This document shows, piece by piece, positions 49,450 to 58,409 of a DNA stretch of 64,000 nt. Numbering within the stretch: the first letter of the stretch is position 1; each line of letters starts with the position of its first letter. The notes beneath the pieces are model-generated. The model searched no databases, was not told where the DNA came from, and saw only the letters and a program-made list of their open reading frames with translations. A program made the translations under genes and the position numbers. This stretch comes from Phycisphaeraceae bacterium. GTDB lineage: Bacteria; Planctomycetota; Phycisphaerae; Phycisphaerales; UBA1924. The stretch spans positions 1,488,001-1,552,000 of the forward strand of contig JACKHF010000001.1 in the NCBI GenBank assembly GCA_020639155.1. Reading direction: 5' to 3'.

Positions 49450-50802
49450 CTACGCGTGCTCGCTGATCCAGTCAGCGGGTGATGCATCAGATGTGCCATC
49501 GGGATTTACTCTCATCAGGATCGCGGTCTGGTCGTCCGGGCGCTTTGCTAGACCCGCAAAGTTGCGCAGTTGCGCGAAGATTGTGTCAAGCGCGACACGA
49601 ACCGGCGATGCACGATGCTCATGGAGTGCGAACACAAGTGACTCCATCAATCGAACTCGCCCGAACCGTTCCTTGTCAAAGTTGTGTGCATCGGTCAGGC
49701 CGTCCGTATACAGAAACACCGTGTCGCCGGGAGAGAGCTGGCAGGTGTTGATCGCGTACTTTGAGTTTGCTATGACTCCCATAAGCATGCCTGTGCGATG
49801 GAGCAGTTCTACCTTGCCGGAATCTGCGCGATACACAAGGGCCGGATCATGCCCAGCGGATGCGTAACGCAGCGTACGAGTTTGCGGGTTGTACTCGCCA
49901 TAGAACAAGGTTGCAAACTCTCCCTCGACCGTGTCACGGCAGATGTCGCGATTGAGCAGCGTCATGACCTGATCGATGTCGATATCGCGCCTGGTGTGCG
50001 CACGGAACGATGATCGCACCATGGACATGAGCAGTGCAGCTGCAACCCCTTTGCCGACGATGTCACCGATTAGGAAACCAATGCGATCGGGGTCCTTGCG
50101 TTCCAGAAAATCGTAAAAATCCCCCGCGAGTTCGAGGCTTGGGGTCCATCGGGCAGCAATCTGTACGCCGGGCACCGTGGGCACGCTCCCTGGGAGCATG
50201 CGTCTCTGGACATCGGCAGCGAGCGAGAGCTGCTGCTGGATCTGCCGCTCATGCTGCTGGAGTTGCAGAAGCCTTGCCTGCTCGACTGCAACAGCAAGCT
50301 GCTGGCCGATGACACGCGCAAGACGAACTTCGGACTCGGAAAACGTACGAAGCTGCCTGCTGTACATTCTCAGCACACCAACGGGCCTGCCACGGAAGAT
50401 CATGCCAGCATGGATGGCGCTGCGCAGCCCTTCCTGACGCACCTCGTCTGTCAGCATCACACGAGGATCAGTGAACAGGTCTTCTATTGTGACAATCTGA
50501 CCTGAGAGGGCCAGCCGATCAAACTCGCGGTTGTGGGAGAGCGGTCGCGGGCTGGCAAGCCATGTTGCGCTCAGCGCGTGCGAGGCTTTGCGTTCCAGCC
50601 CCGCTTCGTCCGGCCGGAGTGCGCCCGCGTCCTCGTTCATGAGCATGACCGCACCAGCGTCAAGGTCCAGTGTTTCGATTGCAAGCTTTAGACCGATCCG
50701 TACAACCTCGTCGAGGTTCCGTGCTTCAGCGATCATCGCTGTCAGCTCATACGTCGCGTTGATCTCGCGAAGCATCAAGTGAGATGGATCTGTATCGGGC
50801 AT
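49450..50802 (-). CDS. GAF-sensor SpoIIE-type phosphatase
   Basis: A 450-residue cytoplasmic protein: a GAF domain (about 20-170, with A-R-N-L-D-E-V-V-R and L-D-A-G-A-V-M-L), a helical linker of Gln-rich heptads, and a SpoIIE/PP2C domain from about 215. The latter has L-A-G-D-F-Y-D-F, I-G-D-I-V-G-K-G-V-A-A-A-L and L-Y-T-D-G-L-T-D-A, carrying the expected acidic metal ligands. It would dephosphorylate a STAS-type antagonist or similar, in response to a ligand bound by GAF. It lies 130 bases downstream of the TPR-like secreted protein, on the same strand as the sigma locus. Confidence 0.92.
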   Translation of the reverse strand: MPDTDPSHLMLREINATYELTAMIAEARNLDEVVRIGLKLAIETLDLDAGAVMLMNEDAGALRPDEAGLERKASHALSATWLASPRPLSHNREFDRLALSGQIVTIEDLFTDPRVMLTDEVRQEGLRSAIHAGMIFRGRPVGVLRMYSRQLRTFSESEVRLARVIGQQLAVAVEQARLLQLQQHERQIQQQLSLAADVQRRMLPGSVPTVPGVQIAARWTPSLELAGDFYDFLERKDPDRIGFLIGDIVGKGVAAALLMSMVRSSFRAHTRRDIDIDQVMTLLNRDICRDTVEGEFATLFYGEYNPQTRTLRYASAGHDPALVYRADSGKVELLHRTGMLMGVIANSKYAINTCQLSPGDTVFLYTDGLTDAHNFDKERFGRVRLMESLVFALHEHRASPVRVALDTIFAQLRNFAGLAKRPDDQTAILMRVNPDGTSDASPADWISEHA

Positions 50803-50932
50803 GGAGCTTGCTGCTGGATAAAGTGGAAGCTGGAACGCGCTTCCATCGCATCGGCAATATGCGCAACGATAGGTTGGATTCTTTCCTGCTTACATCTGCA
50901 AAGGATCAACTTTTTTTGCGAATGCGTGCGTA

Positions 50933-52648
50933 TCAGCGCTCGGGTGTGGCTGACTCAGATGGTCTGTCAAATGATGATGCCCATACCGTTGCAGCAAGCC
51001 GGTAGATCTTGTCGTCCGGCTTGAGCTCCACCATTCTTGTTGCTCCCAGCATGACTGCTTCCTTGTCCCCGAACTGGTAGGCCATATAGGCATACAGCAT
51101 GGACGCTTCCGTTGCCAGACTGCCGGGCGTGTTCATCGCGTTGAGAAGCTCATCCTTGATCGAGTTCCAGCGACTGGCGGATGGCAGGAGCGTTGTGTCG
51201 TATCGAATACCGACAAGCTCGGGATGTGTCTTGAACACCTCGACAAGATTGATTCCAGCAGAGATATACAGTCCGGCACCGAGCTGGGCATGCACCCGCC
51301 CGATACGTGCCATTGGATCGGCTGGTTGAGCGTTGATCGCACGCTTGAAACGCTCCTCAGCAGCAAAGTACCTTTCTGCTTTCAGTTCCGTTTGGGCTGA
51401 CTCCATCTCGTTGCGATAGACCGATGCCATCGTCTCGGAGGTCTGCAGCACAAGTGTGCTGATCGCTCCAACATCCTGAGACATGGAGCGGACAAAGTCG
51501 GGTGAGAGGGCGAGCTTGCCGATGTACTCGCCGGTAATTGCGCTGAAGTACTCGCGCGAGTCTTCTTCTGCTTGTGTCGAAAACTTTGGTAGCGACGGGG
51601 CAGCTCCAGTCGGATCAATATCGGATCTCAAGCCCATTCCTTGCGTCGCACTCGGTTCTGATTCGCCCGGCTTGCGGTTAATCGAAGCGAGCTGTCTTGA
51701 CTGGGCAATCTCCTCATCAAACTTCGCGAGAGCGTCGCTCAGTTGCTGTTCCCATGTTTGGCCCGTCGATGTTTCCTGTGGTTTGTTTCTGAACTGATCA
51801 AGTATGGAGGCGTATGCACTCTCTTCTGTGAATGGGTTGATTGGAGTTTGATTGAACTGAGGGTTGTACAACGGCTGGCCTGGCTTTGCCAGTGCCTGTG
51901 CATTAAACTGTGCAATACGGTCCTGCGCTTGCGTTAACGTGACTGTCTCATTTGAGCGGGTTCGAAGCTGATCACCGAACGAAAGTATGATCTGGTTGCC
52001 AACCTGCCAGTCGGCGTTTGCATCCGAGGTCTCATTTGGTTCGCCGGAAAGAGCAAAGCCGCTCTCTACAGCCAAGGGATTCTGTATACCGGTATCGCCA
52101 TTCTGCTGTTGTGTGATGCCTGCCAGCCCCGTTGAGATCTGGGGAATGCCTTTGAAACTTCCGAATGCCGATTGCAGGCTGGGTGTCTGCTCAATTGTTC
52201 GTGTTCGCGCGTCATACAACGAGCCAGCCCCAGATCGTGGAAGTGAAGAAAATGCCTGAAGTGGGGTTGAGGTACCCTGTCCCAGAGTTGAGGTTGCAAG
52301 CTGCGAAACTGCTTCGCGTGTTCCAATCCCCGAGGTGATCAAGCCGGACAGGAATGCATCACGTCTGAATGTGAAAAGATCGTTGGATCCCAGGTCTCCA
52401 CGGAAATCACCAGCTGCACCGTACCCGACATCTCCACGGAATGCACGTCCGTTTGTTGCATTCCCGGTGACGACGTCATTGCCCTGCTGATACGGCTGTA
52501 GCGGGCTTTGTCCGGGCGAGTTCAAGCCGCCAGATCCCTGCCGAAGATTTGCATCAAGGGCATTCTGGGCGAGCACAGTCGAACTTCCCGCGCTAAGCAG
52601 AAAGAGTGCGATTGTGAAACTTGCCTGTCTCTGATTCAGGTGGCGCAT
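50933..52648 (-). CDS. Secreted protein with a TPR-like C-terminal region
   Basis: A 571-residue exported protein (signal A-G-S-S-T-V-L-A-Q). The first 350 residues are rich in Gln/Asn/Gly/Ser and low in complexity, so probably disordered. The last 180 form helical pairs of TPR type (A-E-R-Y-F-A-A-E-E-R-F-K-R-A-I-N-A-Q-P-A-D-P-M-A). No catalytic motif is evident. GGGAG is six bases before the start, after which the signal peptide opens at once. It sits 233 bases downstream of the anti-sigma-like gene and may be a regulon member. Function unknown. Confidence 0.75.
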   Translation of the reverse strand: MRHLNQRQASFTIALFLLSAGSSTVLAQNALDANLRQGSGGLNSPGQSPLQPYQQGNDVVTGNATNGRAFRGDVGYGAAGDFRGDLGSNDLFTFRRDAFLSGLITSGIGTREAVSQLATSTLGQGTSTPLQAFSSLPRSGAGSLYDARTRTIEQTPSLQSAFGSFKGIPQISTGLAGITQQQNGDTGIQNPLAVESGFALSGEPNETSDANADWQVGNQIILSFGDQLRTRSNETVTLTQAQDRIAQFNAQALAKPGQPLYNPQFNQTPINPFTEESAYASILDQFRNKPQETSTGQTWEQQLSDALAKFDEEIAQSRQLASINRKPGESEPSATQGMGLRSDIDPTGAAPSLPKFSTQAEEDSREYFSAITGEYIGKLALSPDFVRSMSQDVGAISTLVLQTSETMASVYRNEMESAQTELKAERYFAAEERFKRAINAQPADPMARIGRVHAQLGAGLYISAGINLVEVFKTHPELVGIRYDTTLLPSASRWNSIKDELLNAMNTPGSLATEASMLYAYMAYQFGDKEAVMLGATRMVELKPDDKIYRLAATVWASSFDRPSESATPER

Positions 52649-52881
52649 TGTCTGCTCCCTATCGCAGGTTCTTCTGAATGCTCTTCTGCAGGAACTATCG
52701 GCATGTCTGCTGACATGAGCAACCATGTGACCCATCGGATGATTTCGCGTCAGCCGATACGTCGTGTGCTTTTCATATGGTACGAATGAGGTGCGTGCAG
52801 GATCGTCATGTAAGAGCCATTATGCGCGGTCCTATAACGTGTCGCGCAATGTTAGACTTGTTCGGTACGAACTTCGATAGT

Positions 52882-53862
52882 TCAGCGACCGCCTTGCTTG
52901 CGATCACCAGCGCATCCAGGAAGTTCCACTGGCTGAAGATTAACACCGAGCCTGCTTCGGAGCATCTCGTTTGTGCTCTCGTCAGGCGCAACGACCATGT
53001 AGGAAAGCCCGTCGGCTCGCCAGCCGGTGATTGCCTTGTTTGCAGTTGAACTGCAGATCGGGATCTTGTATACCGACGTTGCATTGGAGTTGTCGCGATC
53101 TGATTCCGGAAGAAACGCCAGCGACTTTGTGATAAACAGGCTTGCAGATGAGGCTGCGTCATCATCAGAAGCGACCGAAAGGCGAATCTTCACACAGGGC
53201 TCGCCTGTGCGAGGCGGGATCTTGCACGCATCACGTCCAATGACGCGAACGGTTGGATCGCTGACAAGGTTTCGCAGCACCGGGTCAGACCCAAGGTGCA
53301 TCTGCGTAAAGCGCTTCACGATGTCAATGTCGCCGCCGCAGGTCTGATCCTTTGCTGGCACAGCATCCTGTGTTGCAAAGTCGGATGCGAGACGCAACGC
53401 AAACCCTGCATTTGCAGTATTTTCACTCTGGATGGGAGCACCCGGAAGGAACGAGCGAACCGTGACCGCAGTGACAACAAGCAACCCCGCTGCCATTGCA
53501 AGCGGCACCCAGCGACCAATTCGACCGAGCACGGCTTCCTGAGAGCGCACCGGCGCGGTTTCAATACTATTGGTCGAGTGTGCAATCTCTTTCACCGCAG
53601 CACGAAGCTGAGCGGGGGATTCAGTCCCAGCCATCGCACGGCCAACAGCTTGGCGGAGCAGTAATGCGTCCTGTACAAGATGTGTCGACCGAGAGACTTC
53701 AGCGTGGTCACGCAATAACTCAGGAAGCTCGCCATCAGCTTGCAGCATCGCAATGAGCAGCAAACGCTCTGACTCGCACATCTGCGAGAGTTCATCCTGG
53801 AGCATCGCGAGACTCGCGTCATCCCAACTGTTACCCAAATGTGTGTGTTCTGTGTTGCGCAC
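52882..53862 (-). CDS. Anti-sigma-factor-like membrane protein
   Basis: A 326-residue bitopic protein: a cytoplasmic helical part (about 1-115, with S-E-R-L-L-L-I-A-M-L and repeated Glu/Asp), a membrane helix (about 118-138, V-P-L-A-M-A-A-G-L-L-V-V-T-A-V-T-V), and a periplasmic domain with Cys pairs. This is the layout of transmembrane anti-sigma factors. No zinc-type H-x-x-x-C-x-x-C motif is present. It starts with GTG. It lies 377 bases downstream of an ECF sigma gene on the same strand, its likely partner. Confidence 0.72.
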   Translation of the reverse strand: MRNTEHTHLGNSWDDASLAMLQDELSQMCESERLLLIAMLQADGELPELLRDHAEVSRSTHLVQDALLLRQAVGRAMAGTESPAQLRAAVKEIAHSTNSIETAPVRSQEAVLGRIGRWVPLAMAAGLLVVTAVTVRSFLPGAPIQSENTANAGFALRLASDFATQDAVPAKDQTCGGDIDIVKRFTQMHLGSDPVLRNLVSDPTVRVIGRDACKIPPRTGEPCVKIRLSVASDDDAASSASLFITKSLAFLPESDRDNSNATSVYKIPICSSTANKAITGWRADGLSYMVVAPDESTNEMLRSRLGVNLQPVELPGCAGDRKQGGR

Positions 53863-54239
53863 CAGTCCAAACCCACCATACTGTCATTCGTTCACACAGG
53901 TCGTGCGAATCCTTATGCCAGCCAAAGCGTCCCACGATCTCTACCTGAAGAACGTGTCGTCAGGCAGAACCCTGTGAGGACAAACCAACTCCAACCCCGT
54001 CTATTCCCGCATAGACCGGAGCAGAAAGCACTTCACCCATCTTTGCGATGTCTCAGCCAGTGTGCAACTGCTCTCGTTGCTCCAGCTGAGTTGCCACCAT
54101 ACTCACAAGCCGCCAATCGAACATACAAACCACGGGATTCATTCCTTCTGCACTTCAGATTTCTGTTTGAGGGCCCATCCCAAACCCTCCAAACGGCACA
54201 AACTGCGCGAGCCTCGACTTCCATACGACGATCAACCGC
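53863..54239. other. 377-base gap between the ECF sigma gene and its presumed anti-sigma gene
   Basis: The frames here lack a start with Shine-Dalgarno support, and codon usage looks random. Sigma and anti-sigma genes usually abut or overlap, so the gap is unusual and may hold a promoter for the anti-sigma gene. I identified no RNA gene or repeat. Confidence 0.5.
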
Positions 54240-54899
54240 CTACGAGTTGTCGTTGCTTTCAAGGTCCAGGTCGTGCTGAGAACCAGAGGCAAGTCGTGCG
54301 ACTCCGAGATCACTGGCCAGTTTGTCGTCGCTGGTAATCCCATCGATCACAAGCTTTCGTGCGCGATGCAGTCGGCTCATGACCGTCCCAATGGGGATGT
54401 CGAGAATCTGACCGATTTCGCGATACTTCAATCCCTCGATGCCCCAGAGCATGAGCACCTCACGATATTCGGGCTTGAGTGATTCGATGACCTCTTTTAG
54501 CCTGCCGTCGACATGATCCCAGTTCAGGTCCGCGAGACACGTTGCAGGAAGAGGTTGATCCGGTCTCCGCTCCGTGTCTGACGACTCGAAGAACTCGCCC
54601 ACGGCTGCGGGAGCTCTGCTTGCACGCTTGACCTTCGAGTAGAACACATTATGTGTGATTGTAAAAAGCCACGATCGCATCCCGCTCTCGGGAGAGCGTT
54701 TGGATGGAGTTTCTTCGGCGCTCTGTGTTTCATCGGATCGATCCTCGAACCCTGCAACAGCTCTCGGTCTGAGCGCACGCGCGTAGACGTCCTGCACGAG
54801 GTCTGACGCAGCATCGGGATCGCGCGTCAGATGGAACGCCATCCGATACACGGCATCAAGCTGCGAGAGCGCGAGTTGTTCGAATCGATCTCGATCCAT
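54240..54899 (-). CDS. ECF-type RNA polymerase sigma factor
   Basis: A 219-residue sigma-70 family regulator. Region 2 is seen at about residues 8-70 (F-H-L-T-R-D-P-D-A-A-S-D-L-V-Q-D-V-Y) and region 4 at about 135-190 (L-K-P-E-Y-R-E-V-L-M-L, Y-R-E-I-G-Q-I-L-D-I-P-I-G-T-V-M-S-R-L-H-R-A-R). The linker between them is long and Glu-rich. Extracytoplasmic-function sigma factors are held by an anti-sigma protein; the membrane protein at 52882-53862 is the best candidate. The start matches the conserved N-terminus and lies 116 bases from the next gene upstream. Confidence 0.94.
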   Translation of the reverse strand: MDRDRFEQLALSQLDAVYRMAFHLTRDPDAASDLVQDVYARALRPRAVAGFEDRSDETQSAEETPSKRSPESGMRSWLFTITHNVFYSKVKRASRAPAAVGEFFESSDTERRPDQPLPATCLADLNWDHVDGRLKEVIESLKPEYREVLMLWGIEGLKYREIGQILDIPIGTVMSRLHRARKLVIDGITSDDKLASDLGVARLASGSQHDLDLESNDNS

Positions 54900-55015
54900 G
54901 GATGTGTTTGCGCGTGTGCGGCAATGACCGCACGTGCTCCCCTCTTGTTGTCCGATGCGTGCCGAGCGGGTTTCGCGACGGCATGATCGGACGCGTGGAT
55001 CGTAGTCGGCGAACG

Positions 55016-57247
55016 TTATGGGTGTGGGCGGGTGCCGTTTTCAGTGGAATCCATGATATCAGCAAGGTGAACACCGAACCCAATGCCAAGGGATGGATCA
55101 ATCTGGCGGAGTCGAAGCATCTGCGTGCGCATCGTGCCCAGTGTGGCATCCCGCGTGCTCGGATCCCGCTCGGCGCGCATCGCCAGCACACGGAGCATGA
55201 TCTCCCATGCCTGCCAGAAATAGACGGGGCGTGCTGATTGCGACGGGTCCACTGGATCGGCATCGAGTTCCGATGCGATTGTTCGTGCCACATCAAACGC
55301 ACGTTCCATCTGGTCGTGGTTGAGCAGTGCCTTCGCGTATAGCACGCGCACAGACCAACCCTGATCCGGCATGGATTGCATCGAGGCTTTGTCCTGGCTG
55401 GAAAGCAGCTCGAGTTCCTTGACAGCGCGAGGGTCATTGATAGTCAGCCATGCGTGTGCGCGAAGCTGACGCAGATGGAACGAGTTCTTTCCATTTGCGT
55501 CGTTCCAGTTGGTAAGTTGCTGCAGTGCGACTGTCGCTTGTGCAGCAATCTTGGACGCATCTTCTTCGGCACTGACATCAAGCTGGGTGAGCTGGTCCAT
55601 GATTGTTGCAATGTACAGCGTTCGCGCCTGCTCCGAAGTCTGTGATTGTGTATCGATTGAAACCAGCAGGTCCATCGCACGGGAAAGATCGGTTGTGTCC
55701 CATTGCGGACGGTTGTCCAGAAGCATCCGTGCGAGTTCGTACTTCCAGTAGTCTGCTTCGATCACCTCGCTCGTATGTGAGGCGAGTTCCAGTAGCTTGG
55801 AGTACATATCGCGCTGTTCCTGCGTGCCGGTGCCGCTGGTTACACGATCATGGAGCACCGGGAGCACTGCACTGAGCGCCCGGGGTGTCAACTCGTGGTA
55901 AGGAAACTCTGTCGCCAATGCGCAGAGCAGATCAATAGATGTGTCCGGGAGTTCATGCGAGGAGGTATTCGCGCGCATGTGTAGAACTGCAGCTTCCCAC
56001 AATGCTTGTGCGCGTGTATCTCCCGCGTCCTGCCTGTCAGCAAGTGTCTGCATCATCGACGCGAAATATGCTGGATTCTTGCCTGCGCTGGCGCGAGTCG
56101 CGATCGCACACAACTCTGCGAGCGGTGGGAGAGATGGTGTCTCAGAAACACTTGTGGTCATTGTGCGCAGTCGTTGCATTACCAGCGCGCGGAGCTGATC
56201 AGGATCCAGCGCAAGATCATCATCAAGCAGCTGAATCTGCGTGCTGCACGCACGAGCGATGAACGCGTCATGCAGCGCCGAGTTTCCGGTGACACTGGTA
56301 GCCCGTGTCATCAGGAATCGGGTTCTGGCGTCATACGCCAGTACTCTGAAGACCTGCGTTGAGCCGTTGACCAGCGCAAACGGACGTGTTTCAAGCAGCA
56401 TGTGGAATGGACCGGTCTGCTGGTCATTGGAATGGCTCAACGGATCTACGTTCAACTCCGACACTAGCATACGTGCAAGTGCAAGCTCGACACTGGTCGC
56501 AAGATCAGGCTGGAGCGATGAGGGGTTCTTTGTAACAGCGTACATCTCATCGATCGAAGCGATTGTGTCGCTTGCGGCGCTGGTGCTGGCGTTTGAACCA
56601 ATCATCAGCTGCGCGATCGCAACATTTGTTTTCCGTGAAACTTCTGCGCCGCTGGGAGGTATCGTGAACCCTTTAAGTGATGCGATTGCGCCCTCGACAG
56701 CCTTCGTAGCACTGGCTGGCGACTGAGCAAATCGCATGTCCGATGCAGCAAGAAGGAGGAGGGCACGTGACTCTAGATATGGTACACGGATCGGAAGATC
56801 GAGATCCTTCAGCTGATCAAGATTTGCTTCCTGTGCAGGTGTCAGTTCGCTGAACTGGTCATAGTCTGCAACCCGCTGCGCCGCCTGCTTGCGAGCACGA
56901 GCGACCAGAGCGATCACGGTCTCTGCTGTGCGTTTGACCTGTGCTCGCTGCGCATCGCTTGGAATCCCGAGCAGGACGGTTGAGTCTGTTGCATAGAGCG
57001 ACAATCTCCTCATCTCATCGGTTGCCTGATCGAGCAGCCACGTTGCGATGCGCTCATCACTGGGGTGCAGTCCAATGAGTCTTTGTCTTGCATCGATAAG
57101 CTGGTCAAGCGCCTCGGGGCCGTTCTTCGGATGCTGCGCAAGGATTTTCAGGTCCTCGACGCGCTCGAAGTCTTCCTCAAGCGTCTGGGCGCGCGTCAGT
57201 GAGGTGCATACAAGCAGCAATCCAACAAAGAGAAGAAAGGGTTTCAC
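55016..57247 (-). CDS. Large secreted helical-repeat protein
   Basis: A 743-residue exported protein of unknown function. It begins with GTG and a signal peptide (F-L-L-F-V-G-L-L-L-V-C-T-S-L-T-R-A-Q). The body is almost wholly alpha-helical, with regularly spaced Ala/Leu/Glu-rich stretches, resembling TPR or Sel1-like superhelices without a clear signature. The GTG overlaps the stop of the upstream VWA-like gene (GTGA), so translation is coupled; an AGGA lies eight bases upstream. The pairing implies the two work together at the envelope. Confidence 0.78.
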   Translation of the reverse strand: MKPFLLFVGLLLVCTSLTRAQTLEEDFERVEDLKILAQHPKNGPEALDQLIDARQRLIGLHPSDERIATWLLDQATDEMRRLSLYATDSTVLLGIPSDAQRAQVKRTAETVIALVARARKQAAQRVADYDQFSELTPAQEANLDQLKDLDLPIRVPYLESRALLLLAASDMRFAQSPASATKAVEGAIASLKGFTIPPSGAEVSRKTNVAIAQLMIGSNASTSAASDTIASIDEMYAVTKNPSSLQPDLATSVELALARMLVSELNVDPLSHSNDQQTGPFHMLLETRPFALVNGSTQVFRVLAYDARTRFLMTRATSVTGNSALHDAFIARACSTQIQLLDDDLALDPDQLRALVMQRLRTMTTSVSETPSLPPLAELCAIATRASAGKNPAYFASMMQTLADRQDAGDTRAQALWEAAVLHMRANTSSHELPDTSIDLLCALATEFPYHELTPRALSAVLPVLHDRVTSGTGTQEQRDMYSKLLELASHTSEVIEADYWKYELARMLLDNRPQWDTTDLSRAMDLLVSIDTQSQTSEQARTLYIATIMDQLTQLDVSAEEDASKIAAQATVALQQLTNWNDANGKNSFHLRQLRAHAWLTINDPRAVKELELLSSQDKASMQSMPDQGWSVRVLYAKALLNHDQMERAFDVARTIASELDADPVDPSQSARPVYFWQAWEIMLRVLAMRAERDPSTRDATLGTMRTQMLRLRQIDPSLGIGFGVHLADIMDSTENGTRPHP

Positions 57248-58302
57248 TTGCGATTCCTGAGTTGATCGAGTGTCAGCAGCACGTATCCGTTGCGGTCTGC
57301 GTTCGTAACCGGGGTGGTGCCATCCAGCATCCATTGGCCGCCGTGAGCAGCACCGATCGCCTGCAGAACACCTGTCGGATCTTCGTCGAGAAACTGGATG
57401 GTCTTGATCACAGCACGTCTGGTACCCATCGCTGTACGCGGGTTGGTGCGATCAAGTTCGGCGAGTATCGCGTCCTTGCCCTTGCCCCATTGCACATTGT
57501 CGCCGCCGCTCCGCTCAATGCTTCTGGAAAGCAGGAACACGACATCGGGCCTGAGGCGCAATGCTTCAGCAAGACCATCGGACGGGTTCGACTTGCCACC
57601 GGGTGTGACGGTGTTAAGCCACTCATCAAGCAACTTCTTGTTTCGCATGGTCGCGCGGACGAGCACTGTGCGCGATCGGTTTGTTGGATTGAACGAAAGG
57701 AAGACATCGCTCGCTGTTCCGGTCCGCTGGCGGAACAAGATCACCGCAAAGCTCTGTGAACTTGAGAGCGAGTTGACACTCCTGCGAACCTCGTCAAGCA
57801 CGAACGGAAGACTTGTCAGCATTGCACCGGATGCATCAACCACATACACGATATGCTTTGCACTGCGAGCGCCGACTCCAGCGAAGGTCACACCGGAAAC
57901 GGGCACAGCGTCGAGCTGCAGCCCTTGAATCGCGTCAAGCCCGACGCTGTTGTTCGACGGGCTGCTCGATTCAAAGAGCGACTGGATAGAACTTGTGTTC
58001 CTGTTGCTGGGTTCGATGGTGCTGGTCAGGTCAGCAAGTGACGCGCCCGGCGCTGGAAGATCAAGCGGCTGCGGAGACTGCGTGTCGCTTGTGCTGCTGG
58101 GCTGATCCTGCGCCTGCCGTGTTGGCATGGGGTTGTCAAGACTCAGCACAACCTCACCCGTTCCCAGTCCCGCAGCCTGCGGTCTGGCAAATGCAATTGC
58201 AAGTAGTGCCATGACACTCAGGATGCACGCATGGATCACGATCGAGCCAGCGATTGGCCCAGCAACTCGTTTGATCCTGCGAACTCTGCGTGGACTGATC
58301 AT
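57244..58302 (-). CDS. Membrane-anchored VWA-like protein
   Basis: A 352-residue protein with a basic N-terminus and one membrane helix (about 17-40), a Ser/Pro/Gln-rich linker, and a von Willebrand A-like domain from about residue 145. The MIDAS start reads V-V-D-A-S-G-A-M (Asp156), where D-x-S-x-S would be standard, so the third position is Ala. A Thr and the later G-L-A-E-A-L-R-L-R-P-D-V-V-F-L-L-S segment fit the fold. Metal binding may be weaker or lost. It overlaps the following gene by 4 bp and is divergent from a MoxR ATPase gene, 107 bases away. MoxR proteins often act with VWA proteins. Confidence 0.78.
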   Translation of the reverse strand: MISPRRVRRIKRVAGPIAGSIVIHACILSVMALLAIAFARPQAAGLGTGEVVLSLDNPMPTRQAQDQPSSTSDTQSPQPLDLPAPGASLADLTSTIEPSNRNTSSIQSLFESSSPSNNSVGLDAIQGLQLDAVPVSGVTFAGVGARSAKHIVYVVDASGAMLTSLPFVLDEVRRSVNSLSSSQSFAVILFRQRTGTASDVFLSFNPTNRSRTVLVRATMRNKKLLDEWLNTVTPGGKSNPSDGLAEALRLRPDVVFLLSRSIERSGGDNVQWGKGKDAILAELDRTNPRTAMGTRRAVIKTIQFLDEDPTGVLQAIGAAHGGQWMLDGTTPVTNADRNGYVLLTLDQLRNRK

Positions 58303-58409
58303 GCATCGCACCCCATTGTGTCCGGTTCATGATAGATCGGTTTGTATGCTGATGATGCTGAACCGGGAGCACAGTCGCTTCAGGGCACAAAGCGCTACCA
58401 TCGGCACAC

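Noticed and set aside
53839..54279. 146-residue plus-strand frame in the sigma/anti-sigma gap
   Set aside because: It overlaps both flanking genes, has no Shine-Dalgarno, and its composition (Arg/Ser/Pro/Gln/His mix) looks non-coding.
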